64,000 nucleotides of DNA from Cryptomeria japonica (Eukaryota; Streptophyta; Pinopsida; Cupressales; Cupressaceae). The position numbers were made by a program, and so were the translations under genes. Positions 15,374 to 27,203 of the stretch are shown one piece after another (positions within the stretch are counted from its first letter, which is position 1; the number at the start of each line of letters is the position of its first letter). The stretch covers positions 378,249,892-378,313,891 of the forward strand of contig NC_081415.1 of NCBI RefSeq assembly GCF_030272615.1, given 5' to 3'. Under the pieces are notes generated by a model that made no database searches, was not told the origin of the DNA, and was given only the letters and a program-made list of their open reading frames with translations.

Positions 15374-16093
15374 TTCAAGACCATATGTAAAGTATCTAGT
15401 AAGTGTTGTAAAGTTGTTATTGATAGTGGTAGTTCAGATAATCTTGTTTCAAAAGAGATGGTGAATAAGTTGAAATTAGAGAGATTGAAACACCCCAAGC
15501 CTTACCAGATAGCATGGATTCAGGATGAACATAAGTCATTAGTAAGTGAACAATGTTTGGTGAAATTGAAAATTGGGAATTATCATGATGAAGTTATGTG
15601 TGATATTATGCCTGTGGATATTTGTCATCTTTTGTTGGGTAGACCTTGGCAATTTGATAGACATGCAATACATGATGGGAGGAAGAATGCATACACTATT
15701 GTGGCCAATGGGATGAAGCAAACCTTGTTACCTTTGGAGGAACCTTTGAAGATTGAAGTCTGTACGAATGCAAGAATTTGTTTAGTAGATGGAAGGAAAT
15801 TCATGGATGGACTGAGACATGAGAATGTGTGTTTTGCCTTAAATCCTAAAAAGACCGAGAGACCGAAACTGGAAGGAGAACACTTGGAAGAGATAAGAAA
15901 TTTGTTGACAGAATATGAGGACATCATTTTAGATAATGTACCTGATGGATTGCCACCTATAAGAAGTATTAGTCATTTCATGGACTTGGTTCTCGGAGCT
16001 TGTTTGGCTAACAAATTTGCACATCGGTTGACACCGACAGAGAATGAAGAACTGGATAGACAAGTGCAGGAGTTGTTGAAGAGGTTTAATTAG
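15356..16093 (+). pseudogene. Aspartic protease and start of RT of chromovirus D
   Basis: A 245-codon open frame. The protease active site VVIDSGSSDNLVSKEMV (15413-15465) keeps the D-S-G triad, and the flap/C-terminal LLLGRPWQFDR (about 15630-15663) follows. The frame continues into the linker and the N-terminus of RT (SHFMDLVLG, then TPTENEELDRQVQELL), ending at a stop where RT shifts frame. The protease is the only catalytic domain in D whose motif looks undamaged in a long frame. Confidence 0.85.
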
Positions 16094-17276
16094 AGAGAGT
16101 CTGAGCCCTTATGCAGTACCAACAATATTAGCACCTAAGAAGAATGGAGAGTGGAGAATGTGTACCAATTCAAGAGAGATAAACAAGATCACAGTAAAAT
16201 ATCAGTTTCCTTTATCTATGATGGATGACATAATGGACTGCTTGAGTGGAGAAAAATACTTTACAAAGATAGATTTGAAGAATGGATATCATCAGATTAG
16301 GATCAAAGAAGGTGATGAGTGGAAGACAACATTTAAGACAAATGAAGGACTATATGAATGTTTGGTGATGCCTTTTGGATTGACTAATGCACTGAGTACT
16401 TTCATGAGGCTGATGAATGAGGTATTGAATAAATTATTGGGTAAGTTTATTATTGTGTATTTGGATGACATTCTGCTTTTCAGTAAGACAAAAGAGGAGC
16501 ATTTGTTGTAGTTAAGACAAGTTTTGTGGAGATTGAGAGAAGAGAAGTTGTTGATCAATATCAACAAGTGTACTTTCATGAAGGATGAGTTAGTCTATTT
16601 AGGATTTGTCATATCTGAGGATGGTTTGAAGATGGACCTCGAGAAAGTGAAAGCCATTGTTGAGTGGCCTACACCGGAAAGCATTGGAGAAATAAGATCA
16701 TTTCATGGATTGGCTAGTTTTTACCAGAATTTTATTAGAAATTTCAGTTCAGTTTGTAACCCTATGGCTAAGACCATGAGGGGAGATCAAAAGGAATTCA
16801 AGTGGAACACCAGAGCAAACAAAAGTTTTGAACTGTTAAAGCAAAACGTGACTAAGCAGCCTGTGTTAGCTTTACTGGATTTCAATAAGGTATTTCAAGT
16901 GGATTGTGATGCAAGTGGGAAAATAATATGAGAAGTCTTGAGTCAAGAAGGGAGAGAAGTAGCCTATTTTAGTGATAAATTGAATGATGCCTAGAAGAGA
17001 TATTTAGTGTATGATCAAAAAATTTATGCCATAGTTCAAGCCTAGAAGAAATGGAGACACTACTTGTTACCAAAGGAGTTTGTGTTGTATACAGATCATC
17101 AAGCTTTGCAGTATTTGAATAGTCAGAGTAAGTTGAATCAGAGACATATGAGATGGGTAGAATTCTTGCAGAGTTATACCTTTGTGTTAAAGCATAGAAG
17201 TGAAAAATCTAACAAAGTTGTTGATGCATTGAGTAGGAGAAGGAATTTGTTGACAAAGATGAGAGTGTCAAATTAG
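16090..17276 (+). pseudogene. RT and RNase H of chromovirus D
   Basis: After a frame change RT reads [20 protein letters not shown], then [30 protein letters not shown] and the catalytic box [11 protein letters not shown], which is intact (16158-16511). The thumb continues through GFVISEDGLKMD and FHGLASFYQNFIRNFSS (16524-16931). RNase H follows: QVDCDASG (first Asp), then a stop, [12 protein letters not shown] and VVDALSRRR (17064-17276). Stops occur at 16509, 16929 and in the middle of RNase H. Confidence 0.9.
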
Positions 17277-17399
17277 GTTTTGAAGATTTGAAAACCTTGT
17301 ATGATGAAGACCCAGATTTTGTAGAACCTTGAAAAGCATGTAGAGAACTGGTTATGGTAGATAAAAGAAAATGGCTAGATTACTTCATTCAGGATGGAT

Positions 17400-18305
17400 G
17401 CTATTCAGGGGAGTTCATTTGTGCATACCTAAGAGTTCCATGAGAGAGAAACTGATAAATGAGAAACATGGTGGAGGTTTAGCCAGACATTTTGGCATTA
17501 ACAAAATGGTTGCATTGGTGAGTTAGCACTATTTTTGGCCCCAGATTCATAAGGATGTTAAGAGATATGTGCAGAGTTGTAGAGTTTGTCAAGTTGTAAA
17601 ATGTAGTAGTCAAAATGAGGGATTGTATAAACCTTTGATAGTACTAGTAAGACCTTGGGAGGATATAAGCATGAATTTTGTACTTGGATTGCCTAAGACA
17701 CCGAGAGGGAATGATTCTATATTTGTGGTAGTGGATAGATTTTCAAAGATGGCTCATTTCATACCTTGTAAGAAGACATCAGATGCATTGCATGTAGAAG
17801 ACCTATTTTTCAAGCAAGTGGTGAGATTGCATGGATTACCTAAGAGAATAGTTTCATACAGAGACACTAAGTTTGCTGGCTATTTTTTTAGAACACTTTG
17901 GAAGAAGATGAACACAGATTTGAAGTTCAGTTCTACTTTTCATCCACAGACTGATGGACAAATAGAAGTTGTTAACCAGAGTTTGGTAAATTTGTTGAGA
18001 TGTCTAGTGGGAGATAAAACCGGAAGTTGGGATTTAATCCTTGAACAAGCAGAGTTTGCCTACAAGAATTCAGTAAATAGAAGTACCAAAAAAAACCTTT
18101 TGAGATTGTTACCAGAGTGCACCCTAGAGGTATAGCAGAATTGAGAGACGTTAGCAGTGAAGACCGAAAGAGTTCAGAAGTAGAATATTTTGCAATTCAC
18201 ATTGTAACATTCAATATTTAGGTTAAGCAACATTTGGAAGACATGAACATCAAATATAAGGAGAAGGTAGATGAGAAAAGGAGACATAAGGAACTTTAAG
18301 TTGGT
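17400..18305 (+). pseudogene. Integrase of chromovirus D
   Basis: Inserts the cDNA. HHCC zinc finger: HFGINKMVALVS followed by a stop, HYFWPQIHKDVKRYVQSCRVC (17490-17590). Core in one 188-codon frame (17569-18135): MNFVLGLPKTPRGNDSIFVV carries the region of the first Asp, here N rather than D in the usual MDFI motif. RDTKFAGYFFRTLW carries the second Asp, and HPQTDGQIEVVNQSLVNLL the Glu. The frame shifts near 18090 and decays. The M-N-F substitution would remove the first catalytic Asp. Confidence 0.85.
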
Positions 18306-18311
18306 GATGAA

Positions 18312-18700
18312 GTGATGGTATATCTGAGAAAAGAGAGATTCTCAGTTGGAACTTATAATAAGTTGCAAATGATGAAGTTTGGACCTTGCAGGATTTTAAG
18401 GAAGTTCAATTTTGGAAATGCATATGAAGTGGAGCTACTAGATAATCTAAGTATTCCACCTATATTCAACATTGCAGATCTTCATGAGTACCATGAACCA
18501 GAATTCAGTGAGAACAATATTGTATGCCTTGAGAAATAGTTTCCCTGAACGGAATTGGATTGGATTGAAGAGATTTTGGACAGTAGGACTAGGCATAGTA
18601 CCCAAACAGTTAGTATAAAGAATATCTTGTGAAGTGGAAGGACAAACCAATTGAAGATTCATCTTAGATTTCTTAGGTAGAGGTAGACCACCTTGGTTTC
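18312..18700 (+). pseudogene. Integrase C-terminus and chromodomain of D
   Basis: A 75-codon frame (18312-18539) carries the GPF/Y-like end of integrase: KFGPCRILRKFNFGNAYEVE and FNIADLHEY. In another frame at about 18608-18660 a chromodomain core is readable, YKEYLVKWKDKPIEDS, the pattern that gives chromoviruses their name and is thought to steer them to heterochromatin. Its first aromatic residues cannot be placed. Confidence 0.75.
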
Positions 18701-18752
18701 CCTCTAACCCTAGTAAAGTGAGAGGCTCACTTTTTCATTAACCCCAGACGTC

Positions 18753-19534
18753 TAATGCGGGAGCATCCCCGGTTCACAACAATCTTGCATTAACCAAAAA
18801 CAATTTCCTTTATGTTTTGTTTTCTTTTTGCAGTTTCAATTCTCCTTTTTGTGTGTCTCGGTTTTGGCTCATCGGATCCTATGGAGTTGGATTCTACTTG
18901 GATACTTTATCATCTTCCTTGCTTTTAGACCGTATCACATTTGGATCACTTTCTGGCAAGATATCACTACCGGTTTCCATAACAGTTTCTTATTACCAGT
19001 TGCTTGAAACCTATTTTGCTGATCTACTGGAACCCATTCTGAAGCTGGTAGAGCCTTGGGTGTTGATCTCAATGTTCCTTGGTATGTGGTCGACCTTTTT
19101 CCGTGATCTACATTTCATCCTTTGGGTTTTCCAGAGGAATCTCTTGGCCGAGGCCAATCTTATTATTTTCATGTTAGGTCTTGTTCTTCAGGTTTTGATC
19201 CCTTTTGGGCCGACTAGATCCTTTGGATCAATATATATATTTCTAATTATTCTTTAGAATTTAATCAATTAAAATTAAGAGAGAATCAAGTAGCTAGACT
19301 ATTCATAGAAGATAGATCTTTTGATTCAAGGTCCCGGTTGTGACCTATTCTACTAGGCCTGTGAGTTGGTATGTTGTAACTGGTTGTTACTAGTTGGATG
19401 TAATCAAATTTCATGCAATAAATCAATTTGGTCTGCATTGCCTCTATCATATCTTTGTGTTTCCATTGTGTTTACTCTTGATGACTGGTCCTGATTGATC
19501 TCTTTGAGGTCCCTCCTCAGCGGCGACTGCTTCA
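18753..19534 (+). repeat. 3' LTR of D
   Basis: From TAATGCGGGAGC (TG decayed to TA) to GGCGACTGCTTCA, 782 bp. The sequence just before it is not purine-rich, so no clear polypurine tract was found; the nearest purine-rich stretch is agtaaagtgagagg at about 18713. Confidence 0.8.
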
Positions 19535-19539
19535 AAAAA

Positions 19540-19620
19540 CCATAGTGGGAACCTACCCACAATATGATGATACCCTATTAGAAATATATGAAATATTACA
19601 ATGGGGAATGCACATGCATT
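19540..19620 (-). repeat. 3' LTR of C, piece 2
   Basis: Aligns with 34290-34370 (ccatagtgggaacctaccca versus ccatggtgggaacctaccca). It ends at gcatt (19616-19620), the target duplication of E. Confidence 0.85.
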
Positions 19621-20574
19621 TATTGGAATCATGGATCACTGAAAGGGGGGTGAATTAGTGATCTACCGGTTAGCAAATTTACTGACTCAACTTTAAACCA
19701 CTGGAAGAATACACATGAAACTGAAATGCAGAAACACAAAGCAATCAACCACAAAATCATAACACTAGGATTTTTACGTGGAAACCCAAATGGGGAAAAC
19801 CACAATGGGATTTGAACCCACAATATTATTCCACTATGGCCAATAGAAAAACAATATTACAATATGGGGAATGCACAGGCATTTAGGCACACTGCCTAGA
19901 GCTCATTGCTCAAGTACAATAAGGGCTACAACCCTAGAAGGATCACTACCTTACTGATTAATTACAATGATGAATTATAGGAAATGAACTCCAAAATAAT
20001 ATCTACAATTCCTAGATGATTTCCGATTAAGTGCCGAATACATTGATTGTATCACCTCTGTTGTTTTTCTCTTTTCTACCATGTTCTCTATCTCAGTCAG
20101 TAACCAGATCAAGAATGCACACATGAAACTGCACCAAAATGGATTCTTGATCACCACTTGCTTGCATACAATCATACCATACACCAAAAATATCTTCCAC
20201 AATAGTCTTATATATCCACAATCACAAAATAGATCATTTATCAAGTCGACTTGCTAATGTAATGTGTAGTCATATGTCATCTTGACCAGATCACCAAAGA
20301 TAAATGTAGATCACCAAAACAATGATAAAATGATGTTTCTATGTTGGCCCAATCATCCCATACATGATTCAATAAACCACAATCACTGAAAAGCTTTCAG
20401 ACCAAAACTGCTCTGTTCAACCTGAAATACAAGCTGGCTACCAGTTGACATCCTCTTTCAGAAATCAAGATTCATGATTACTGGATAGGAATTTCAAGAA
20501 GAGTTGCCATCAATGAAAACCCTAAACCAATAATCAAGCATCAACAACCATCGGATGAGTGTCAATTGCCAACA
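19621..20574 (-). repeat. 3' LTR of E
   Basis: In plus view it goes from TATTGGAATCATGG (TG decayed to TA) to CAATTGCCAACA. It contains tacgtggaaacccaaatggg at 19775, followed by a second purine run. Confidence 0.85.
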
Positions 20575-20597
20575 ATCTCCCCCTTTGGCATTGATGG
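20575..20597 (-). other. Polypurine tract of E
   Basis: Minus strand reads CAATGCCAAAGGGGGAGAT directly before the LTR. The same string precedes the 3' LTRs of B (40203) and C (30245). Confidence 0.85.
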
Positions 20598-20999
20598 CAA
20601 CACTTGTGAAAAATGGCTAAGTGCTGGAAAAACTTGTACACCGGATCAAAATAATTTCTAAGGCTCCCCCTTAGACAAATAATTCTAAAACATGTAATTA
20701 CACTCTTCTACTATACATTTTTCACCTTTACTTTCCCCCTTTGACAACAATGCCAAAGATGGGGTGTTGTCCAAAACTTATATACAGAGATACCTGTCGG
20801 AGACTTTACAAGTACTTGAAGATGTTAGCAAAAATGAACTTCAAAAATCCTAAGTGAGTGTCCCACCCACTCTTCAAGCTATCCAAAATTGTAATGAATG
20901 AACTAAGTACAGTTACATGAATCTCTACATCTTTCAAATCAGATGAAATAGGTCAGACCATTGCCTTCATACAGTCTACCTTATTGCTTAACTTGGTGT

Positions 21000-23900
21000 C
21001 TAATTGGGGGCACTCAAGTTCCAGAGTTTACTAACTCTTCTCAAAATTATATCCTTATCCACATTAACGATCGAGATCCAATCATTGAGAGTCACTATCT
21101 ACCCTTTAGCATTGCTGGTTAGAGATACATTAGGATCAAAAGATTGAGAAATACCAGCAAGTTTACCCTAGAAAACACTTATTTGCTTGTCTATGTCTAC
21201 TGTGAACTTGGGTAAAATTAGACAAGACTTATATAATTTATTGCTTTCTGTCAATGCATCTGAAATAGTCTATAGACCTTTATTTAATCTTACTGTATCA
21301 TCTTCTATCATTTTATGAAATGCCTACATTCTTACATCCTTGAATCTATCTAATACTCGCTTAGTAGTAGACTTCTCTAAAGAATCAAAACTGGTATTTA
21401 CATTATTAATCAATTATAACAGTCCAGAGGGGCTAGCATTAGGATCTAACTATACACCTAGAGCCACCTTCTGCAAAACATCAACCAACATCAAAATGAT
21501 CTTTTTATCTTTGGACTCTGATTTGACCAGATCTTGACTTACCTAAGCTTGAACAATTGGTGCAAGCATCAACTTCTCTGCAGGTGACATTTGTCCAAGA
21601 TTTAGAGGATCATCTAGATTGATAGAGATTTGAGGTGGGGTCCTTGTGACTACAGGAGTGTCAATTGCCATATCAACAACACATTTACCCTTGCCTACCT
21701 CAACATCCTTTACCTCTTCTTTCTCGAGTTCCTTTTTAGCTCCATCCCCTTTATCTTGTGTATCGATGTTGTCACTTGGTGCAATATCATCTATTTGAAT
21801 CTCAAGGACTGCATAACTATCTACCACTAGAGGATTATCACCAGTCTCAACATCAAGAGTTGTGTTGTCTTGATCTTTCAGATGTCTTTTAGTTCGAGTT
21901 TCATCCTTCTAATCACTGGAAACAACTTCTTTTACTTCTATCTGAGAAGACTTAACTGCAACTTTATACAAATGATCATTCATCATTATTCTTCTCTAGA
22001 TATATTTAGTCTATTTTCTCACTTCTTCCACCTTTCCAATCAACAACTTGTTCACCTTGTTTTTACTCCTGAATTATTTCTTGTTAGCTTCCTCAATGAG
22101 CCTTTTGGCATCAATTCTCTTTCCTTCATTTCCTTATCAATTTTACTAGTTGTTAGCCTCCTTGAATAAATAATGTATATATCCTTAGGGATGCTCCACT
22201 CCACCTCAATCAAAGCTTTACTAAAGCTATGTAAATACAAAACAACAACTTCTTCAACCTTTCTCTGATCCGCTTGATCTAAATTTTTATAATATACTCC
22301 TAGATTCTTCAGGTTTCTATCAACAATTATCTCATCAATCAATTGGTCTATTGTCAATGGAGGAACAAATGTGTATTTACCTTGTTGATCATTGAACTCA
22401 AGATCTTTGTCAAGTTGAGTTCTAGTCTTTCTTCCTCTCTAGGGTCTTCCGGTAGGGGCAGGTTCAGATTTAACTTTCTTATTTTGTTGGGCTCCACTGG
22501 ACTATGGCTTCCTCACCACCCTTACAAATCCTCACCACCCTTACAAATTCACCTTTCTTCTCAGCCTTTCCTGCTTCCTCCTATGACTTGATCTTAGAGG
22601 CCACTGAAGATACAGAAACTTAAGTTTTCTTAGGTTTCTCCTTTTGTTTCAAAACTCCCTTTCCAGATGGGCTCTGTCTTGAAGATGGTGCTATTGGAGA
22701 AGGGGTAAACTTGGTTTTGTTTTGTTGAACTTTAGAGGGAACTTGGTCATCCTTAGGCTTCTTGGACTCCTCTTTAGCCTCCATCTGTGTAAGGTTCTCT
22801 CTAGCCCACTTCACCTCCTCCCGAGTGAATCCCATTTGAACAGCTACTTCCTCAACCATCTTAGAAACTTTTCTCTTCCTAGCAGGTGCAGTGAACTGCT
22901 TGTGCAACTCAAGGTCCTCCTTAAAAGCGCCAAACCTTCCTTCCTTTTCATCTACTAGCTGATTCAACATGTGTTGAGCATAGACATCTAGAGTATCAAC
23001 ATCAACTTCATAACCCATAGGAAGAATCCACACAGTCCTTGGCTCAACTAATTCCATTTGGCATTGGTCCTTATCAACCATGAAGGAAATTGTTTTCTCA
23101 TACTTCTCCACTATTTCTTTTGGAATTCTTTCTCTACTCTTCATTGTGGCCTAAAATGTTTTGAAATAACCCCATAGAGTAGATATCCTCATTGTGGCAT
23201 CACCAATTCCCATAATCCCTTCCTTGATTTGCATTGCAACTGGCTTATCATAGGCCCCTTGGATCTTTCCTTGAACACTTGGGATTTCATTTATGAAATA
23301 TAGTGCCAAAGAGATGATAAGGGTGCCAAACTTAAAGGTGTGCTTTTTGTCTTATTTGATTTTCTTCAAATTACTTAGCAACTCATTCAAGAGAACCATA
23401 CAAAAATCATACCTCTTGTCTTCCTTCAACATCCGATAGGTAGAGTATATGGTTGTACTGGAGACATTGTTGTGTCTTCTAGAATGGTATACTTTATATC
23501 CAACCATCATTGATGCAAACTTGACGTCATACTTTAGAATGTCATTTATTGTCATTGCTCTACTGTCAAATTGAGAACTAGTGGTGGCAATCACAATATT
23601 GTTTGGTATTTTTCTCAAGCTTGGAACTTCATTAGATGTGCTCAAACAAGTCACGACCTGGATTGCTTGTTGAGTGATCTTGTGAGGCTTATCCAACCAC
23701 ATAAATTCATCATGGGTTCTACTGAGTACAAATCTGGATCCATTCTTTCTCATTAAATGTTGGAAAATATGCAAACTGAGTGAAACCCTTAGCCTACAAG
23801 TGTTGGTATTCCGGCTTGAGGTTTCCCAAACTGTCTGCCAGATTCTTGTTGTACAGGTTCAACATATTTGCACTCTTAAGTTCATCAAGATCGCAATGGA

Positions 23901-24066
23901 TATATGCCCTTGTATCCTCATTATGAAGAACAATGCAGGGTACAGAGGAAAATGCTCCTTCAAGATCATCCTCGACTGATTTAAAAGGATGTTTCTTGAA
24001 AATAGGTCAAGCTCTATCCTTGATCTCCACAACCAATGGGGTATAAATTCTAGAAGCTGAAACCAT
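21000..24066 (-). pseudogene. Second ORF of E, unknown function, about 1000 codons before decay
   Basis: Opens at ATG 24066 (MVSASRIYTPLVVEIKDRA, then a stop) and can be followed in a largely consistent way to about 21000, with roughly 15 stops and a few frame changes. Longest open pieces: 23774-23352 (140 aa), 23144-22620 (174 aa), 22357-22052 (101 aa), 21827-21543 (94 aa). The first half looks globular (FKFGTLIISLALYFINEIPS, VWILPMGYEVDVDTLDVYAQ). It is followed by a charged Lys/Glu/Pro/Ser-rich part ending KQKEKPKKT, then helical acidic segments (KKELEKEEVKDVEVGKGK). No polymerase, protease or membrane motif is visible. It could be an envelope-position ORF, a captured gene or a Gag extension; I do not recognise it. 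Confidence 0.55.
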
Positions 24067-24479
24067 TTAAAATTAGGGTTTGCAGAAACTGATAGCCTGA
24101 AACAGATAAATACCTTAATTCATAATCAAGCACTAAAATTCTCTTAGGATCGTTGTAATCACTGTTAAGATCGCCAAATCACTTTTCTCTTCTACTCTGC
24201 ACTATTCTCTTGATCACATTATGACGAATGAATCTTTGAAATGTCCTTTTAACCTTCAAAAACCTAATTCTTCATTGTAATAAATGTTGTAACCGGTTAC
24301 CTTGATTTTCATGGAGTTGCTTATCTGAGCATCAAATCTTCACTGAAACTTCTAGATAACATCTGCATGCACAATTTAAGCCTTTTGCAACCTTTCAGAA
24401 TTGATTGTAGATCATCGAAGAGGGGGTTCTTAGAAATTGCATGAAAAGTTCCCGCTAAGGCATAAAGCCCTAGTTACTA
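24067..24479. other. Spacer between the two ORFs of E, no feature seen
   Basis: About 0.4 kb without a long frame on either strand. It lies between the Gag end and the ATG of the second ORF. Confidence 0.5.
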
Positions 24480-24817
24480 GATGAAGATCATGCACTAGAT
24501 TCGGGTGGAAATCCACTGTCTTCTTTGGTTTCATCTTTTCTGACCCACATCTTCTTATGCTTGTCTCTAATCTCCTCTACCTTTTCCTTCCCCTTCTCTT
24601 ATGATTTTCTCTTGTCTACCACAGCACTATTCTTGCTTCTGCAATATTTTGCCATGTGACCTGTTTTATTGCATCCAGTCTCTTGTCCCATCACGCCATA
24701 GCCCTTGGAAATTGCATTCGTATTGTCTCCATGATAAAAGGCCTTTGTCTTCCCTCTATCCACCATCATTTCAGCAAGCCTATTTATTCACCTATCATAT
24801 TCCTTGCCTTGCTAGAC
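24480..24817 (-). pseudogene. C-terminal Gag piece of E with a zinc knuckle
   Basis: Minus-strand reading gives ETGCNKTGHMAKYCRSKN at about 24640-24690, a CCHC knuckle lacking only its first Cys (Gly-Cys here). A Lys/Glu-rich tail follows (EKGKEKVEEIRDKHKKMW). It continues the Gag reading that was interrupted by F at 27204. Confidence 0.65.
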
Positions 24818-24857
24818 ACTGGGGGCAAAGTCATTAAAAACAAAAAACAAAAAAATT

Positions 24858-25060
24858 TAAAATGTCCTGAAATAATCCAAAAAAATTCAAAAAAATCGAA
24901 AAATGTCCTGAAATAATCCAAAAAAATCGAATAATGTCATGACAAAATTCAAAAAAATCGAATAATGTCCTGAAAAAATTCAAAAAAATCGAATAATGTC
25001 CTGAAAAAATAAAATCTTCAAAAAAATCAAATAAAGTCCTGAAAAAAATATCTAAAAAAT
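24858..25060. repeat. A-rich tandem repeat, about 32-bp unit
   Basis: The unit aatgtcctgaaataatccaa followed by aaaaatcg recurs five or six times with small changes. A comparable array of units of about 31 bp lies in the tail of A at 43735-43832. Confidence 0.75.
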
Positions 25061-25988
25061 TGAAAAAATGAAAATCCCTAAAAATCATAAACAATCTTGA
25101 AAAAATGAACAAAAACATTTCAAAACATTAAAAAAAAAAAAACATTTTGCAAATAATTATTCCTTTTGTGCATTAGACAGCTCACTGAGTATACATCCAA
25201 CGACTCGCAATCAAACATTGTGCTTTAATGAAATCACGCTTTAACAGATGAGCTTTTCCATCAACTCAGACATTCAAATTGATCAGAATTGTCATATCAA
25301 TCAACCTCAAAATCAATTTGTCCTTGTCACACTATCATGGGTCTTATACAGGGTGTGGTATACTCGAAACCAGACTGTGTCCTGTCTTAGACGGGGTACC
25401 GCATGTCCTGAAACCAGACAACATGATCGTCCTATCAACACTTTCAACTTTTGACAATGAAGATCAAGATGTTTGTCTGATTTGTTGGAATTTGTGCATC
25501 TTATCTTTTTATTGATTTATCTTTGGCTTCGATCATGTTCCTATGTTGCTCGATGATGTCACTGAGTGATTTAGAGTGACCGGGATGGCTCATGGTCTTT
25601 TTTTCTTTTTTGATTGTGATTGTCGTTTGTCTGCAATGTGTCTATCTTTTGCAAAAAGGGTTGCATTTTAGCTCTGGCCTTCAATGCCATGATGCTACAC
25701 ATCCGTTTTTCTACATTAAATAAAGGTTCTCACCTACAAAGTGCATTACTGAAAGCAAGTTTTTCTTCATCTCTAACTATCCTCTATCTAATTTCTTTTT
25801 ACTAACATTTCTTCCGTCAGTCTTGGCAGTCCGTTCGATCCTATCGTCTCCTATCATTCTTATCGATCAACTGGCCTCTTTTCTGGATGTTTCCAGCCAA
25901 TTCCTCGAGGGGGCATGCATATGTCATTATTATTGTCTGGGGCATTTTCATTATTGTTCTTTGAAACAACGCTCAGAATCGCATTGTC

Positions 25989-26004
25989 TCAAAGAGGGGC
26001 AAAA
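25989..26004 (+). other. Polypurine tract of F
   Basis: CAAAGAGGGGCAAAA immediately before the LTR start; the 3' LTR of A is preceded by caaagagaggcaaaa. Confidence 0.75.
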
Positions 26005-27203
26005 TGTAGACACCTAAAAATGGTCAACGCTTGCGGGATCATACTTTAACATTTGCGCATTGCCTCATTTTAGGTTTTTGCATCGCATTAACATTTCTCC
26101 TATGTCACGCACTTGGTTTTTATCATTTGCGAGCATCGAGTCTTTCTTCTACATTCTTCATTCGTCTTGCTCTCAAATTTGGTCTTGTCGATAACAATCT
26201 TTAATCATGATTTTGGTCGATCTTGTCAATCTCTTATCAACTTGTCAATCTCGTCGTTTTACGATCGATTTGTCATCGATCCTTGTCCTCTTCAATCATG
26301 TCAATTTGGATCAATTTGTCATTGTTCCTCGGCGCATTTATCAATCAAATCATTTATCACACTGGTCATTTATCAATTCAAAATCATGATCGAATCGACA
26401 TTAATTATCTATCATCAAGACCTAATTGTTGCTCTTGCATGGCTAATTCATCTTCCAAGGTTTTATGATTTATTCATTTAATCTTGTTTGTCATTTTCCC
26501 TCCTTTAGGATTAATAAATTATTTATTTATCCTAAGTCTTCTCATTGCAATTAAATGTTCATTTAATTGGCTAATTATTCCTCTTTGTGAATTGATTAAT
26601 AAATGAAAATTATTAATTAATTTACCTATTTTTTTATCCATTTCCTAATATTCCAAGTCATTATTTCCAATTTAATTTTCTAATTTCTCCTAAATTCCTA
26701 AATGTCTATTTCTATTTCAAATTCTTGTCATAAATCCTTGCATAGCAATTTGTCATAAATTGTCATAAATTGTCATAAATTGTCATAAATCTTTGCATAG
26801 CAATTTGTCATAGACATGTCATAATTTTGCTATTCTTGATTTGAATTTCCATTCAAATCACTATCATGCTAATCTTGTCATCTCTCCAATTCTTCTATAA
26901 ATTGGATGATTTTCTTCAATCAAATCCCTTGATCCCGAATCCTTAATCAAACTATCGAACTTACGCTTCTAGTACTCTTGATCAACAAACCAATATCAAT
27001 CTTGCTTTCAATTGTATGTGCACTTGTAGGTGAGATCCACAAATCCATTGAAGAGGAAAGAAGAACAATGGAGCCACATGGAAGGAGCATTCAATTCTGC
27101 ATTTGGTTTGCATAATCTTTCATTTTGAATGCTTTGTTTTCATATCTCTATTGAGTGTGCTTAGGATTAGATCATTGCAATGTGTGTTTGTGATTGAGCT
27201 AAT
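26005..27203 (+). repeat. 3' LTR of F
   Basis: Starts TGTAGACACCTAAAAATGG and aligns with 55673-57099. It is rich in 'tcaat/gatcga' words and contains four exact copies of tgtcataaat at 26751-26790, where the copy in A has fewer. The blocks gtaggtgagatccaca and agaagaaca (27025-27065) are shared with 56890-56940. Confidence 0.75.
26751..26790. repeat. Four perfect 10-bp repeats (tgtcataaat) in F's LTR
   Basis: Four exact adjoining copies; looser relatives flank them at 26727 and 26806. Confidence 0.95.

Larger units (their letters stand above)
13219..19534 (+). mobile_element. Element D: Ty3-gypsy chromovirus inserted in C's 3' LTR
   Basis: Two LTRs (13219-14029 and 18753-19534) flank gag, protease, RT, RNase H, integrase and a chromodomain in the gypsy order. 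Duplications aagaa (13214-13218) and aaaaa (19535-19539) differ by one transition. Total 6.3 kb, the usual size of a plant chromovirus. Many frames remain 100-250 codons long, so D is better preserved than A. Confidence 0.85.
24818..27203 (+). mobile_element. Element F: 3' end of a Tat-type gypsy element inside E's gag
   Basis: Contains a post-pol tail (24818-26004) and one LTR (26005-27203), both in plus orientation and both similar to element A (43200-44240 and 55450-57099). No integrase or other pol sequence is present, so the 5' part is missing. The left junction, cttgctagacactggggg, starts inside the Gag of E. The right junction near 27203 was placed by aligning the LTR end with the 3' LTR of A (gagctaata versus tagctaca). 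No clear target duplication. Confidence 0.65.

Noticed and set aside
18817-19257. Plus-strand frame of 146 codons, hydrophobic, in D's 3' LTR
   Set aside because: The 5' LTR copy (13283-13720) does not keep the frame; LTR sequence, no domain.
21543-23774. Host gene captured as a functional gene
   Set aside because: Lies between Gag and the 3' LTR of E, carries many stops, no intron-like junctions seen; read as part of the element, although capture in the past cannot be excluded.
24834-25118. Phe/Asp/Ile-rich minus-strand frame of 94 codons
   Set aside because: Product of the A-rich tandem repeat of about 32 bp.
26113-26481. Plus-strand frame of 122 codons with Ser/Ile/Leu bias
   Set aside because: It lies in F's LTR, which is made of tcaat/gatcga words; the corresponding part of A's LTR (56028-56327) gives a different low-complexity product.
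26751-26790. CRISPR-like direct repeats
   Set aside because: Adjacent 10-bp copies without spacers, inside a plant LTR.
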